Assembly: GCA_002221725.1 (NCBI GenBank)
Contig: NJFT01000161.1
Location: 29,804-93,803 of the forward strand
Reading direction: 5' to 3'
DNA: 64,000 nt
Source of the DNA: Scedosporium boydii
Taxonomy: Eukaryota > Ascomycota > Sordariomycetes > Microascales > Microascaceae
The position numbers and the translations under genes are program-made. Below the pieces are notes generated by a model. That model was given only the letters and a program-made list of their open reading frames with translations, ran no database searches and was not told the DNA's origin. Positions 1 through 11,869 of the stretch are shown here, one piece after another; the first letter of the stretch is position 1; each line of letters opens with the position of its first letter.

Positions 1-897
1 TATTTAGCTTGGCAGGCCGGGTGTAGGATCGGGGAGCTCTGGAGCTTGGAGAAGTAGGTCGAGCAATTGATTTGCGATAGGTGAGGGACGAAGCCCAGTG
101 ATCGAATGATGGGTGGTAACCAGTCGAAGCGGAATTGATCGAGATGGAATAGAAGCAGCTGGAACAGGCAGAGTCAAGCTGGTACGGAAGAAGAGAAGAA
201 TCAAGTCTGCAAAGATGAGGAACGTGGAAGGTTGCGGCGGAGTGTCTTGGTGGTGGTGGCGGAAGGCAAAGGCAGAAAGAAGCTCTATTTTTTGGCGTGG
301 AAAAAGGAAGGGTCCATCCAAAAAGTCGCCAATAAGTCGTGTCTTTGGCGCGTCTCCCCCACAATTCGATGTTGGGAAGGGGCGACAGGGATAAAGTGCT
401 TTGAGAAGGCACCACCCCAACATCGCAACATCATCGCATTTTTTTTCGAGGAAAGAGAGAATATGGAGTATAAAAGAAATATTGAAATAAAGAAAAAAAA
501 AACCAGCTTCATAGCACTGCTCGACCGAGCAAAAATATTGTCGAGTAACTCCTGCTCGCGCAGATCTAATCGAGCCTCCAGAACTCCCTGACAATGAGCA
601 ACCCAACAACCATCACTGCAACAAGAGCTGCCCGTCAAGGCAAGGTTGACAGAAAGGCCAGCGATTTCCGATCCAGGGGATAATTTACTCAACAACATCG
701 CAGATTATATAAAATATATTTATTGAAATAAATAATCTGAGTCGAAAATCCCAGCCGCCAGTATAGACAACGCCATCCATGTGCAAGAAAAAGAGACGGA
801 AACTCTATGCATATACAGAATCTAAGAGAGAGACATCTTGATAGAGATCGAAACGGAGCAATAAAATGTAGATGTTTGACAGAGAGGCATATCTCCT
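1..897. other. intergenic, no gene recognised
   Basis: I see no convincing coding sequence here. The open frames on both strands are low in complexity, lack recognisable motifs and overlap each other. Around 705-735 the sequence is very AT-rich, and 898 onward is the 3' end of the RIB1 homologue, so the right part is probably its 3' UTR and terminator region. Confidence 0.5.
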
Positions 898-2238
898 TTA
901 AAAGTCGAGCATGTGGCCCATCTTCTTGATCTGTAGAACGAAAAGAAGTCAGTAATCGAAATACGTCAGGACCCGCGCAATGGGAGGAGGAAAGAAAATG
1001 AAGAAGGGAGAAGGGAGAAAGGGGAAATGTATGAAGACACCCACCTTTGTCTCAAGATACGCCTGGACCTCAGTGCTGCGAATCCCCTTCTGTCCCCTCC
1101 AAGACAACGGAACCATAGCCACCCTCTCCGTCACAACCACCTCCCTATTCGGCCCCTCCACAGCCCGAATCTTATCAGGGTTGTTCGTCAGCAGCCGAAT
1201 CTCCTTCTGGTCGAGATCCCTCAATATCGCCGTCGCCAACCCATAACTCCGCGCATCGGCGGGATGGCGAAGCAAAAGATTCGCCTCGACGGTGTCGGAC
1301 CCGAGATCCTGAAGATTATACGCCTTCAGCTTCTCTCCGAGTCCGATGCCGCGACCCTCCTGGCGCAGGTAGATTATGATGCCGCCGCTCGTGTTGTCGG
1401 GGTGGCCCATGAGCCGCGCCGCCTCGTCCAATTGCTCACCGCAGTCGCATCGCGCCGACCACGCCGTCTCACCGGTATAGCATTCCGAGTGGATGCGCAC
1501 CAACGGCGTGCCGAAGCCCGTGCTTTCAGACGCGGGAGGGTCCCCAGCCGGGGTCGTCGAAGATGAGGATGCCTCGTCGGTCTGGCGACTGCTCGTCCTT
1601 CCGGGATACAGCTTCCCGACATACGCGCCTCGAATCATCCGATCCATCTCGGTCTCACCAGGCCGCGGCGCATCGAGCGAGTGGCTTCGGATATGGGGGC
1701 CGAAAACGATGGCCAGGTGCTCCTTGTTGTCTACGTCATTGGTGTACAGGTGCAGGAACATTTCCGATCCGGACACCGTGGGAATACGTGCGCGCACGAT
1801 GCATTCGACATTCGGCAGCGTCTCGAGGAGCCGAGGTCGCTTCGCGCCGCAGCCGCCGCTGGGGATGGTGCTGTCGACGGGCACGCTCTTTAGCCGGGGC
1901 GCACCGTCGGCAGCTGGCGTACCAGGCGTCGCGGGAGGGGTGAAGGATGGGGAGAGAAGCGAGGGTGGTGGTGGAACTGAACCGGATGTGGTAGTGGACG
2001 AAGGGGTAGGGGTATCTAGGGAAATTCGGTCGTAGGTGGGGATGGGAGAGAGGATTTGGTTCGGCTCATTGGAGTTGGAAATGGCTTTGGTGGTGTCGTT
2101 GGCCTTGGAGTTGTCTGTTGTCGTCTCCTCGGTGGGCTTTGAGGGTGGCGAGTAGAAGGAGGGCAATTCCGCCGTTGAGTTGCTCTGGGGCCATTCCTTC
2201 GATGCGCCAGAGCTCTCGGTAGAGGACTGCGCCGGCAT
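898..2238 (-). CDS. RIB1: GTP cyclohydrolase II (riboflavin biosynthesis)
   Basis: Two exons are inferred, 2238-1045 and 931-898, with a 113-bp intron (donor GTGGGT, acceptor CTACAG). Together they encode about 409 residues ending KKMGHMLDF. The enzyme hydrolyses the imidazole ring of GTP, releasing formate and pyrophosphate, as the first step of riboflavin synthesis in the cytosol. Family signatures are visible: [13 protein letters not shown] followed by [10 protein letters not shown] supplies the three zinc cysteines, then [10 protein letters not shown], the phosphate-binding loop, and LLTNNPDK near the C-terminus. The first ~110 residues are Ser/Thr/Pro-rich and probably disordered, as is usual for fungal RIB1. 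I chose the ATG at 2238 because its context (ATCACCATGCCG) is better than that of the in-frame ATG at 2265. Reading on without the intron replaces the conserved tail with a hydrophobic stretch, which supports the splice. Confidence 0.9.
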
Positions 2239-4255
2239 GGTGATGGGTTGGGAGTGAGGTAGCACGCGCGATGTTTGCTACCTGCCGGGGTATTTATTAT
2301 TCACTCGGTCGTGTGTCGGTTTGTCTGTGCTGCGTGTGTGCTCAGTGACACATATATTCGAGATCGGCACAGGGCGGTCGGCAGGGTGGGATGATGAAGG
2401 ACAAACGTCAATTGGAAGGAATTGACCTCGAACTCTGTGAGAGTAAGAATGTGAGCGGCTGCGATTCTGATTCCGGCCTCGCAAAGAACATCGAGCCAAA
2501 AGTCAAGATGTCGGCGCAAGTCTTTGAAAGCAACGACTTTCGAAGGGTCGGAAAAGCCGAGCGAAAAGTCAATGTTAACCAAAAATGCTTGCAATCCGAT
2601 TGCCCCCGCAAAATCGTGGTCATTCACTTGTCAGTACATCGCATTAGTCAGGGTTCTAGATGATGACGGAACAATTGAGGAGGAGGAAAGAAACACCAGG
2701 AAAGACGAAGTTACCGACTTCGCAATCCGTCGAGGAGTGCTACTCCGCATATACAAGTACAGCTACTTAGTCCCCCGCAGCCGAAGGCGTGGTTGAGCGA
2801 GGGCCGAGACATGTGCCAGTTTCAACTGTGGTCTTTGTGGGAAACCGGCACGCGGGGCGTTACTTTCTGACCGAGGCAGTTGTGAGGGGCCGTCGGTGGA
2901 GTGAGACTCAGTTGAGGGGTCGATTTAATCGTCCAAGAGTGGTCAATTGCAGCCTCCCGAGACCCTCAATTTTCTCGACCAGGGGAAATCTGTGGGGCGA
3001 GGAGAGCACGGTATAACACTTCCAATTGATGCGATCTTCGACTACGCATATGTGTACTGTGATCTATCTATAGATTTTCTCACCATTGAAAAGGAATCAT
3101 TGTTCTTGTTTCATTACTAGTGTACGGACTACGGTTATAGATCAAACGACATTGGCAATAACGGCACCAGTAACGGCGACGGTAACGGGAAGGTACCGGC
3201 CATGCCTTGTGTACTTCGTACAATCGTCACCCAAATCCTGCAGAGATTTACCAATTCTTTGTCATCAGTTATTACTTAGCTCAGCATTTCCTCAGTATCA
3301 CTAATCCTGATCCAAAATTCCTGCTTGATTCTGGACTGAATCGGAACATTCGCACAAGCATTCTCCGCGTCCTCGACTGGCTGTTCGCTCGGAGCCCGTA
3401 AAGCATGAGATGATACTGTCCGTGCCGGGGGGCTGTTGCGTTTTTAAATTCCCCCGCGGTGAAATGGAGTTGGGCATATGCTGGGACCTGAACATCGGAA
3501 CGGATCACTTCCTGTCCGAAAAGCCACTTCTTCCTTGCCAACCGTTGCCAGTGACGCCAAGTGGCTTCCTTCCACGAACCCATTCTCCTCGCCTCTTCCC
3601 GCAGAGTTCACTTGCTTGCCATATCTTGCTATATAAAACGATGGATGAGCAGACTGTTGTATGGCTTGTTTAAGATCCTACTATTGAGAGGCTGCCGAAG
3701 CGCGCAATCACAGGCTCCCAAGTCGACGAGAGCCTCATCCATAACAATGGAGCCACCGATCCATCCAACATACAAAAACTGGTTGTGCAAAGGTAATCAT
3801 CATCTCAATGCTAAGAACAAAAGGTGCAAACTGATATCTGGAGGCGATGAGCCGCCCTGCTGGCGGGACAAAAGAGGCAATAGGCCCGTCACGCTCTGTG
3901 GTCTGAGGACATTTCGTATCAACCAGGGGGCCTGATCATATCCAAACGTATTCACAATCGTCCGAGGTAGCGTCTTAACCGTCACAAGGCCGGGGTCTGG
4001 AGCCGAGATGCTGAGGCTAGAGAAGGTCAGCGGGATATGCTTTAGCTCTCGGGATGTAGAAAACGTTAGGTTTTCCCGGGGATATGCAGCAAGCCCGTCC
4101 TTCCGTGGTTCTGCGTCGTTCTACCGATCAGCAGCAGCCGCTTACACGTATTATTCTCTCCATTCCATCACGCAGCGCGGCCGAAGTACTAGCCAAGAAA
4201 CATCCGTAGAGACGACAAGAGAGTGGAGTTCTGGTTGGATTCAATGATGTCTATT
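2239..4255. other. intergenic region upstream of RIB1
   Basis: This 2-kb stretch holds the RIB1 promoter on its left side. I find no recognisable protein, RNA gene or mobile element. Several ORFs of 60-124 codons exist on both strands but have no motif and no splice-compatible neighbours. A GTACTTCGTAC palindrome-like motif lies at 3211-3221. Confidence 0.5.
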
Positions 4256-5637
4256 CTAGCTATCCGGTTCATCAACGATGAGAAAGCGAATTAAGCTTCT
4301 ATCTGACTGCACTGAGCTCCCAGACGATGCGTACGTTGCCCATTGTCCAGCCATATAAACCCCTTGTGGATCAAGCTTGCCCAGAAGCGTCATAACTTCG
4401 ATCGAACTCTTCGCGCGGATGAGTACAGGACTAGCAGAAGAGTTGGTGACTACACTTGCGCCGGCCAGCAGTATGTCTAATGCCTTGTAGGTGTCATACC
4501 CGCTACCGAGGATGTCTCTCTCCTCGCTTGGGGGAACACTAGACGCCACATCGAGACCACGAATATGTCACCGACGTCAATCGAGAAAGCAGTCGTAGTT
4601 CCAGATCTCGCAGTCAATTTGAGCAGCCAACTCTGTGTCTTCAAGTTATCATTCAATCCCGGGGCGCTCGCCGTAATCGACGCCTGCCAAGGAACCTCCT
4701 GGACCGGCGAAGATTTCAGCGATCCGATGTCTATTTTGTCACCTGCAATCCATGGTGGGCGACCGGATTCAAACAGTTTCTGGCCGGGCTCGATGCAAGT
4801 AAGTCTCGCGGGAATGTAACGCAGCAGGTTGGTGCGGCTCTCAGAGAACAGTTTCGCGGGAAGCACGACCCCTGTATTATATTGGAACCCGTAACCTCCC
4901 GCACCAAGCTCTGGCGCTGTGAGGACTTTCGCTGTCTCGACAAGGCTCTCCTGGGAAATCTGACCACGAGCGACCTGGGAGAGCAGGGCCTGGCGGAAAG
5001 GTTCCATGGGTCGCGTACCGAGCTTAGACGCGTTGAAAAGATTAAGGACCACCTCCTCGAAATTCTCAAACACGATCAAGTTGTCGCGTAAGCATGTAAT
5101 CTGATGAAGCCACTCATTATAGAGCATCATGAGAATCGGCGAGCTGCGGTCGCTGCGGAGGAGGCGGCCGGCTGGCGGAACCCACTTGTGGCCCTCGCAG
5201 GGGCTATACACGGTCAGCGCCGGATCTCTGGCAACGGAGTAGTTGGCTTCATGCGCGTAGCCGAAAAGAGCCCTGCCAATACGGAGAATGTGCTTCGTCA
5301 GGTCCGAGGGGTTCTCGCTATTCCAGTCGGCTAGGGGGAGAGTGGCTTCACGGCCTTCGTGGGAAAGGCTGGAGCGTAGGCCGTCCATGAGGATTGCGCG
5401 GGAGTCCGCATCCCCGGGACCATCTGGGCCAAGCTGGACGATGACGCTTTCGAGAAGAATTGCGATCTCTCGAATAAAGTCTCTAGGGGTGTATGCACCT
5501 GGGCGGAAACGCCACTCGTTGAGACGCGTAACGGGCAGGACCCCCGCCAGAAGGTTGCCATGGCCATTGGCAGTAGTGATGCTACGGGTCTCGAAGAGAG
5601 CCCCAAAGCTGGATGGGTGGTGAGAGCTGACGGACAT
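4256..5637 (-). CDS. hypothetical protein, reading frame broken near 4550
   Basis: The first frame starts at the ATG at 5637 and stays open for 386 codons. A second frame, 4570-4256, continues with coding-like sequence (GLDVASSVPPSEERDILGSG through FLIVDEPDS). The two overlap around 4477-4570 and cannot be joined by a good intron: the only gaps with GT..AG ends are 30-45 bp with poor donors. The likely reading is one protein of about 450 residues with a +1/-1 frameshift, either real or a sequence error, or an intron I cannot place. I recognise no domain. There is no signal peptide or membrane segment. The middle contains HKWVPPAGRLLRSDRSSP and a YNTGVVLPAKLF segment that could serve as search seeds. 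It is a possible pseudogene. Confidence 0.5.
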
Positions 5638-6811
5638 CTGGATTGCTCTCGAGGGTTGAAGGAGAGCTACTAGGAAAAACTTCAGAATGGGTTGTGCGAC
5701 CAGCTGTAGAGAATAGGAAAAATAGAGTGCCCCATCTGATGTAGAGTTGCTTTATGCGAACGCGCTGGGCCGCTACAGGCCGCCACAGATGTAGTCCTCT
5801 TGGGAGAAAGAGGATCGGCTACTCCTACCCGGCTACCCTGATCCAGTAACAAGTGCGTCGCCGGGCGGAAGCTCCTCAAATGGAACCAACCTCTTTGCTC
5901 TATGAGTGACCGTGGTCGTCCAGAGCTTGATGTGATCCATGCCTGCGAGCCGCTTCATGTGTGACCAGCTTTCTCTGAAAGACCTTTGGGGCCCGAAAGG
6001 GGCCATATGGACGGCCAAGCATCATGCGATCTCACGGTTCACCTCCGATTGCCCAATAGCAGGAGGCTCTCCCCGGAATCGGATAGCAAGGACCTCTGGA
6101 TAACGGGTGTAGGCGGCGTGCAAAAGGTTCACATCAACTTGTCTGGAGGAAGGGTGAACGGCTGGCCCGAGGAACTTCTCCGAGAGGAGTAAGATACGGC
6201 GCAAGCGCAAAGACCGAAGATGCATGTACAGCATGGAAAAGAAAGGCCACGCACGAAGGCCCGCTGCCAACTTACGCTGTAGTCTCCACGATCTGTAGAC
6301 TTGATGCTATGGCCGTTCCATTTGTAATAGTAGGGAGAAGATGCTCTTAGAACTACTTCGTGTCCTCAGATCTCCTTGACCGCAAACGGTCGTGTAGGAT
6401 TTGGGCGGAGCTGGGTAAAATAATTAATAATTCGATGGATTTCAAATTGCGGGCAACTTGATCTTGATGGAACATTGAATGGCTCCACAAGTCATCGCAA
6501 ATCATCGGGCCCGGCTGTCTCGGCTCCGAATATTTATAATCCAAGACTTGAAGCGTTCACGATCCTCCGCAACGGAGGCTGCCGGCGCCACAACGCCGGA
6601 TTGTAATGAGACTGGTATCATTTCCCTTTTCTTATGGGGCCTCAATGAGACAAGCAACTCCGGCCGAGTCTGGCTTATAAGGCGTAGTGCTTCCAGGCAT
6701 GTCCGGACCACCTCCTTTCTAAGAATCTCATTCCCAGGTATCCCGTTTTGTCTCAACTCTCTCACTATTCAGAGCCATTGCCTTAACCCGCCAAAAGACA
6801 TCACGACCGAC
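5638..6811. other. divergent intergenic region
   Basis: This region lies between the minus-strand hypothetical gene (start 5637) and the plus-strand Gal80-like gene (start 6812), so it should hold both promoters. ORFs of 60-87 codons in it have no motif and alternate between strands. I see no RNA gene or repeat. Confidence 0.45.
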
Positions 6812-8133
6812 ATGACAGAGCCTTCGCCAGTCCGCGTAGCCATAATCGGCCTTTCAGCTTCCGCCGTGACCTCATGGGCAGCCGACGCCCACCTCCCAGG
6901 TCTTCAAACCAAGACCGGCCTGGAAAAATATCGCATCGTGGCCCTATGCAACAGCAGCGTTGCGGCCGCCGAGGCGAGTATAAAAGCCTACGGTCTTCCT
7001 CCAGACACCAAAGCCTACGGTAGTCCAGAAGATCTGGCGGCCGACCCGGACATTGACTTTGTCATCTGCAACACGCGCGTCGACAAGCACTACGAGACGA
7101 CTCTGCCCAGCATCAAGGCCGGAAAGGATGTTTACATTGAATGGCCTATCTCCTCTAACAAAGCTGAGATTGACAGCCTAGTAAAGGCAACAGAAGAAAG
7201 CGGGTCGAGGGCATTAGTCGGGTTGCAGGGCCGATGGACGCCCGTGGTGCTGAAGATTAAGGAGATTCTAGACAGCGGAGCCGTGGGGAGGTTACTGAGC
7301 AGCGAGGTCCGAGCCTATGGAGGTTCTAAGGACAGAGAGATACTTCCCGTTGGGCTGAAGTACTTTGCAGAGCGACATGCTGGCGGGAACCCCATCACCA
7401 TTGGGTTCGGTCATGGTGAGTACAAGAGCTGGAGCTGCTCCCCCCCGTTGCTGAGAGGATAGATTGGCTGACTATTCGGTGATATCCTGATCAGTTGTCG
7501 ACTTTGTTCAGTCTGTCGTGGGCGAGCTCGATCCAGCCAGCACCGATACTCACTTCCAGCTTCAGCGACCTGACGTCAAGATCCGAGATCCCAAGACTAA
7601 CGAGATAATCGAGACGATAACTTCAGACGTCCCGGATCTTCTCTCGTTGCATGGTAGGAGCCGATTACGAAACCGAACCCCATCGGAGCCTCGTTTACTA
7701 ACTGCGTACCCTAGGATTCGTCTCTTCGGCAAGGACCCACCACCAACCAGCCACTCTAGACTTTTATTTCCGCCGCGGCCAGCCATTCCCCAGCACCCCG
7801 TCGTTGACGTGGACATTGAACGGCACTACCGGCGAGATCCGCCTCGTCGCGCCAGCAGGCATCTCCCTACAGGCCGATGCCTACCAAGAGCCTGTAACCA
7901 TCCAAGTGCACCATCACGAACCCGACAGCGTCGAGGATGTGGAATGGCAATGGAACGAGGATCAGCAAGAGGTCCCCATACGAGCTAGGTCGGTGCAAAC
8001 TGTGCTCTACGCCTATGCGGATTGGAAGAGGGGAGTGAAAGAGCTTGCGACAGAACCGGCATGGGTCGAAATTAAGGATGCGGCTCGTCGGGCTGAACAA
8101 ATCGGAGGTTGGCTGGATGGCTTTCAAGTGTGA
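6812..8133 (+). CDS. Gal80-like Gfo/Idh/MocA family protein
   Basis: Three exons, 6812-7415, 7495-7653 and 7715-8133, with introns of 79 and 61 bp (donors GTGAGT and GTAGGA; TACTAAC branch site in the second), encode 393 residues. The N-terminal half is a Rossmann NAD(P)-binding fold (VRVAIIGLSASAVTSW, residues 6-21). The C-terminal half is the alpha/beta domain of this family, with HVVDFVQSVVGEL and a Gal80-type stretch SLTWTLNGTTGEIRL. Where catalytic members carry the EKP lysine motif, this protein has EWP (YIEWPISSNK, about residue 110), as in Gal80 and related fungal proteins. It may therefore bind a dinucleotide without dehydrogenase activity; this is inference. It is convergent with the zinc-cluster regulator, with 177 bp between the stop codons. 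An upstream in-frame extension to 6479 is open but lacks family character, so I start at 6812, just before TEPSPVRVAIIG. Confidence 0.85.
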
Positions 8134-8310
8134 TGAATAGGAACAGGGTAGCTACCGTGTAATGGCCGGAAAGGGAGCGTACGAAGGCGGTAGCTAAGAA
8201 GAATCAGGGACATATTCAGTCTTCATAAGGAAATTTTGACTCTAGAATCACCCATTCATAAAAGGAGACTGAAAACGCACATTTTTGGTATTCTCCTAAA
8301 GCTGGACCTT

Positions 8311-10679
8311 TTACTTGACACTGATTGAGGCGACGCTAATGATCAACCTCGTGAGTTCCGGAAGTCTTTCCAGCGGCCATTCCCCATCCTTACTCCTCCT
8401 GTCGTCCTCGTCCTCCCTTGAAGGCCCATCCGTCTCTACATCGCCGGTTTTCCCCCTAGAAAATCTCCGGATAACCTCTCCCAATGTGGGCGGTTCCCCA
8501 ATCCCGTCACTCCCCAAACCTCGCCGCGCGTCGATCCATTCACTCTCGCTCTCGGCCATCCACATGGCATCACTACTAGGCAGCCGTATGTTCTCAAACA
8601 CGTCCGGCGGAAGTAGCGGCTCGAAGTACGCGGGATCCAGTGTCCTCGTCAGTCCGAGAAGCTGGTGGATGACGACGAGAAGGAATATGGTGCGTCGTAG
8701 AGACTCTTGGACGACCCAGATGTCCCAGCTTACGTCTTGGGACGTGGGGCGTGAAAGGAAGGGATGCCCTGTATTCTCATTTTCGGGTGACTGCTCCTCG
8801 AGTTTCTTCACCAGGCGCTGCGTAGCCTACGAATATTCAGTTAGTAGCACGTCGGGATAATAAGAAGAAAAAGAGCTTTAGGGTCATGCTGTGAAACTAG
8901 AAGACCACAGGTCGGCACAGACATACCCTGACTAGATACTCGTGGTGCAGGACAGCGGTGGCTAGCTTCGAGCTGTACCTATTTTCTGACAGGAGACCCT
9001 CAATCTGGTAGATGCACATGGCGTGCAGAAGAGCGCAGACTTGTTCATGGTTATCAGTCAAGGCGGGCTGTGATTTGAACGGCATTGTTAGCACCAGCTC
9101 GTCACAGAGAGACTGAGGCTCTCCACAAACTCGAGGCAAAAAAGGACACCTACCAGCTCCCTGATCAACTTGTCTCGTTGGTCCCGAAATATATCACAAA
9201 CAAACGGCAGACCAGACTGATCCGAATGGAGCTTCATACCCACACATGCCAGCGCCACAGCAATAGGCTCCGGCATCCCTCTCGGAGACTTCCTGCAAAG
9301 CTTCTGATGTATAAAAGGCGATCGAAACGTGGTAGCCAACATCCGCAAGGGGTACTCGGCCGTCATTTTGATCGCCTCCCCGAGCCCAATCATGCCGGGC
9401 CGCAGGATGATTCCACCACAACTGGTCGCCGACATCCTAACGAGGTCGGAGAGACTGTCGGACTGGTCTTGAATGGACCGGCTCCGGCAAATCAGAGGAA
9501 CGGGGTCGGAAAGGCTGTTGTTGGTGGATGCGGCTGACGCTGCTGGCGGCGACCTCTGACTCTGCTGCGATGGGGAGGCTGATATGCAGATGTCTTCCGA
9601 TCCGGATGATAATAAACTGGTGCTGGATGGTGTCGGAGCGATAGAACTTGCCACTGCGATGGTACCCCGTCTTTGTTGGCGTGCCTGTCTTTCCTGGTCA
9701 AATGACATGCCATGCACAGGATACCTGTTGCCATGAAGAGACGGCGAGTTCCTGGACAAAACGAGTGGTTCGTCGTCGCCTCGACCAGTTGAGAAGAAAG
9801 AAGGACTTAACAGATCGGACATCCAGTCACCATCTCCATTTATGGCCGGGTCAAGAACTGGATCTCTGTCCATCGAAAGATTGGCGCCCGTCGTCGGAAT
9901 GTGGCAGTTCCATCTGTCCCCGCGCGGGCCGCCTACGCCGTGAGGGCCCCATAGGTAGGGCGAGTCCGCTGGAGGCATTGGTTGGCTGGTGGACGGGCCG
10001 ACGCTATTATTATTGCTGTTGGCCATGCGAAAGACCTCATCCAAATTTGTGACGGAAGTCTGGAGGGAATTGCGCACGTCATCATCGATACCGGGGTGGG
10101 TGAACGGAGCCGAAGGTCCGGCCAGTGTCGGCACGGCCGTGAGCCGCTGAGCCGGACCGGCTGGCATGCGGATCCGGGGCTCCAGTTTACATTCGCATGT
10201 CACGGAGCGGGAGATACATCGGCCACCTGAATTTTATAGCCTCAGGAGCTTGATCTAACAAAAATGACTACATGATTGTGCACATATAATATTGGTTGAA
10301 GACGCAATCTTCTGGGAGTTGCGGCCGGGCGGACGAGACGGGGATGGAACGGAAGGGGACGGGGCAGACGTACAGGAGGGTTTCTCATAGCCACATTTGA
10401 CCTTTGAGACAATGCATCTCTCACAAGCCTTCTTTTTCACCGACATAGCCTTGCCAATAGACTTTTCACATCGGCGTCTGTGCCGGTCCCTCAGGTCCTC
10501 TAGAGAATGCAGGGAAGCATGTCAGCAGAGTTTGAGCAGACTAAGGACTAGTACGGAAGCGCACCCGCTGGCTACTTTGAGGTTTCGCGAGCCTCTGAAG
10601 GACGCAACAAGGGTAATTGGTTGTGAGATGAATACTCACTACGACTGAATTCTTTGAGACAGATAGGACACATGTGCAT
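8311..10679 (-). CDS. transcription factor with C2HC finger plus Zn2Cys6 cluster
   Basis: Five exons are inferred: 10679-10640, 10499-10374, 10226-9154, 9067-8927 and 8826-8311. Introns are 140, 147, 86 and 100 bp; donors are GTGAGT, GTACGT, GTAGGT and GTATGT. The product is about 631 residues. Exons 1 and 2 join to a finger CPIC-x12-H-x3-C (last His replaced by Cys). Exons 2 and 3 join to a perfect Zn2Cys6 cluster with spacing C-x2-C-x6-C-x6-C-x2-C-x6-C (ACERCIVSKVKC then GYEKPSCGRC, residues 39-66). The following ~270 residues are Ser/Pro-rich and disordered. The last ~280 have helical character typical of the regulatory region. All phases agree across four introns, which makes the structure credible. 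The start is uncertain: ATGs at 10679 and 10673 lie just before the first cysteine, and a further upstream exon is possible because the frame stays open to an in-frame TGA near 10788. It is a presumed nuclear DNA-binding regulator of unknown targets. Confidence 0.8.
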
Positions 10680-11630
10680 ATCGATGTCGGCATTCTGGAA
10701 GCCCGGAGCCGTTCCCGCCCCCGTGCCGGCAAGCAACGTGGCCCCTGCTATTGGGGTTCGGCGGCGCGGCGCGGCTGCAATTCAAACTGAAACGAGATGA
10801 AGGCGGTGGGAAACTGCTAAGGAGCGGGTGCTCGACAAAAGAGGAGCTGAGTCTTCGCATATCCTACCACACGGAATCGATGTTCAAGGGCCTGATTATG
10901 TTTGGCTTGTGGCTGTCGCACTCGTCCTCTGCATCGGCTGAGCTATCCACGGCAATTTCAGTCGCAGTTCGTCAAGAAGACTAAATGTTGGGCGATGCAG
11001 AAGCTAGAAGCTAAGTCCAAGCATGTGCTGGTTCGATACTGAGGCTACCGACTGGAGACAACCATTAGGTATTACCCTCTTTGCCGGTAACAAACTGCCG
11101 ATAACAATCGCCATGAGCCTGTGGCGTAAAGCCACAGCATAGATAATCAGAAAGTCTCTATGGATCTTCTCGGCACGCAAGCTTGCCCATCAGCCTGGCT
11201 ACGGCGAACCCCAAGTGGGGGGATCTAGGACGCAACTAACTGCATCCCGGCCATACATATTTGCAGCAGATTTTCTCACGCAGGGGTTGAAAGGCGTCAC
11301 TGCTGTTCAAGCCGCGGGAGGATTTATTAGGGTCTATAGGGTACGAAGTACTCGACATACAGGCTGTAAGCCTCTGCCAAACCGCGGACGGACGAACTCT
11401 TACCGGTACGGTCCAGGATTGGTGTGAGGAGTGGAAGGATAGAGTCGAAGAGAACACGTCCGCGGAGACTGGGACCCTTGGCTTTTAATAACCCCCAGGA
11501 ACCTCTGGAAAAGATAAGGATTGAACGTACATGAGGACACACTCGTATCCAGAGATGTGCACTTATGCGAACTAGGTATACCTGCGTCCCGCTTTGGCCT
11601 GGGAGCGGAATCATAGGATTGGATTGGTCT

Positions 11631-11683
11631 TTTCTTCTTCTTCTTCTTCTCCTCCTCCTCCTCCTCCTCCTCCTCCTCCTTCT
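11631..11683. repeat. (TTC)n/(TCC)n microsatellite
   Basis: An uninterrupted pyrimidine trinucleotide tract: about six TTC units followed by about ten TCC units. It produces poly-Leu and poly-Arg translations in the overlapping frames, which explains the false ORFs there. Confidence 0.95.
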
Positions 11684-11831
11684 AATTCGATACCATGACT
11701 CAAGGGCATGTACGGCGATCCAACAGTTGGCATGCGGCGGTCGCATGCGCCCCAGGAAGATTACATCTTCCCTTCTTCTACCCCGGATCAACACTTTTCT
11801 GCGAGCTATGGTCGTATGTGCTATGGACTCG

Positions 11832-11869
11832 TTCTAAACTAGGTTATATCCTTTGCTGTGTTCAATGGT
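11832..11869 (+). repeat. 38-bp direct repeat, left copy
   Basis: It starts TTCTAAACTAGGTTATATCC and matches 16089-16126 at about 34 of 38 positions, with the first 23 identical. Sequence outside the match is unrelated. The two copies have the same orientation and bracket the 757-aa gene, about 1.02 kb before its ATG and 0.93 kb after its stop. Confidence 0.8.

Noticed and set aside
4..609. 201-codon minus-strand ORF at the left edge
   Set aside because: Leu/Pro/Ser-rich with no domain. Two overlapping plus-strand frames are equally open, and there is no splice continuity.
11327..11794. 155-codon minus-strand ORF with poly-Arg run
   Set aside because: Created by translation of the TTC/TCC microsatellite.
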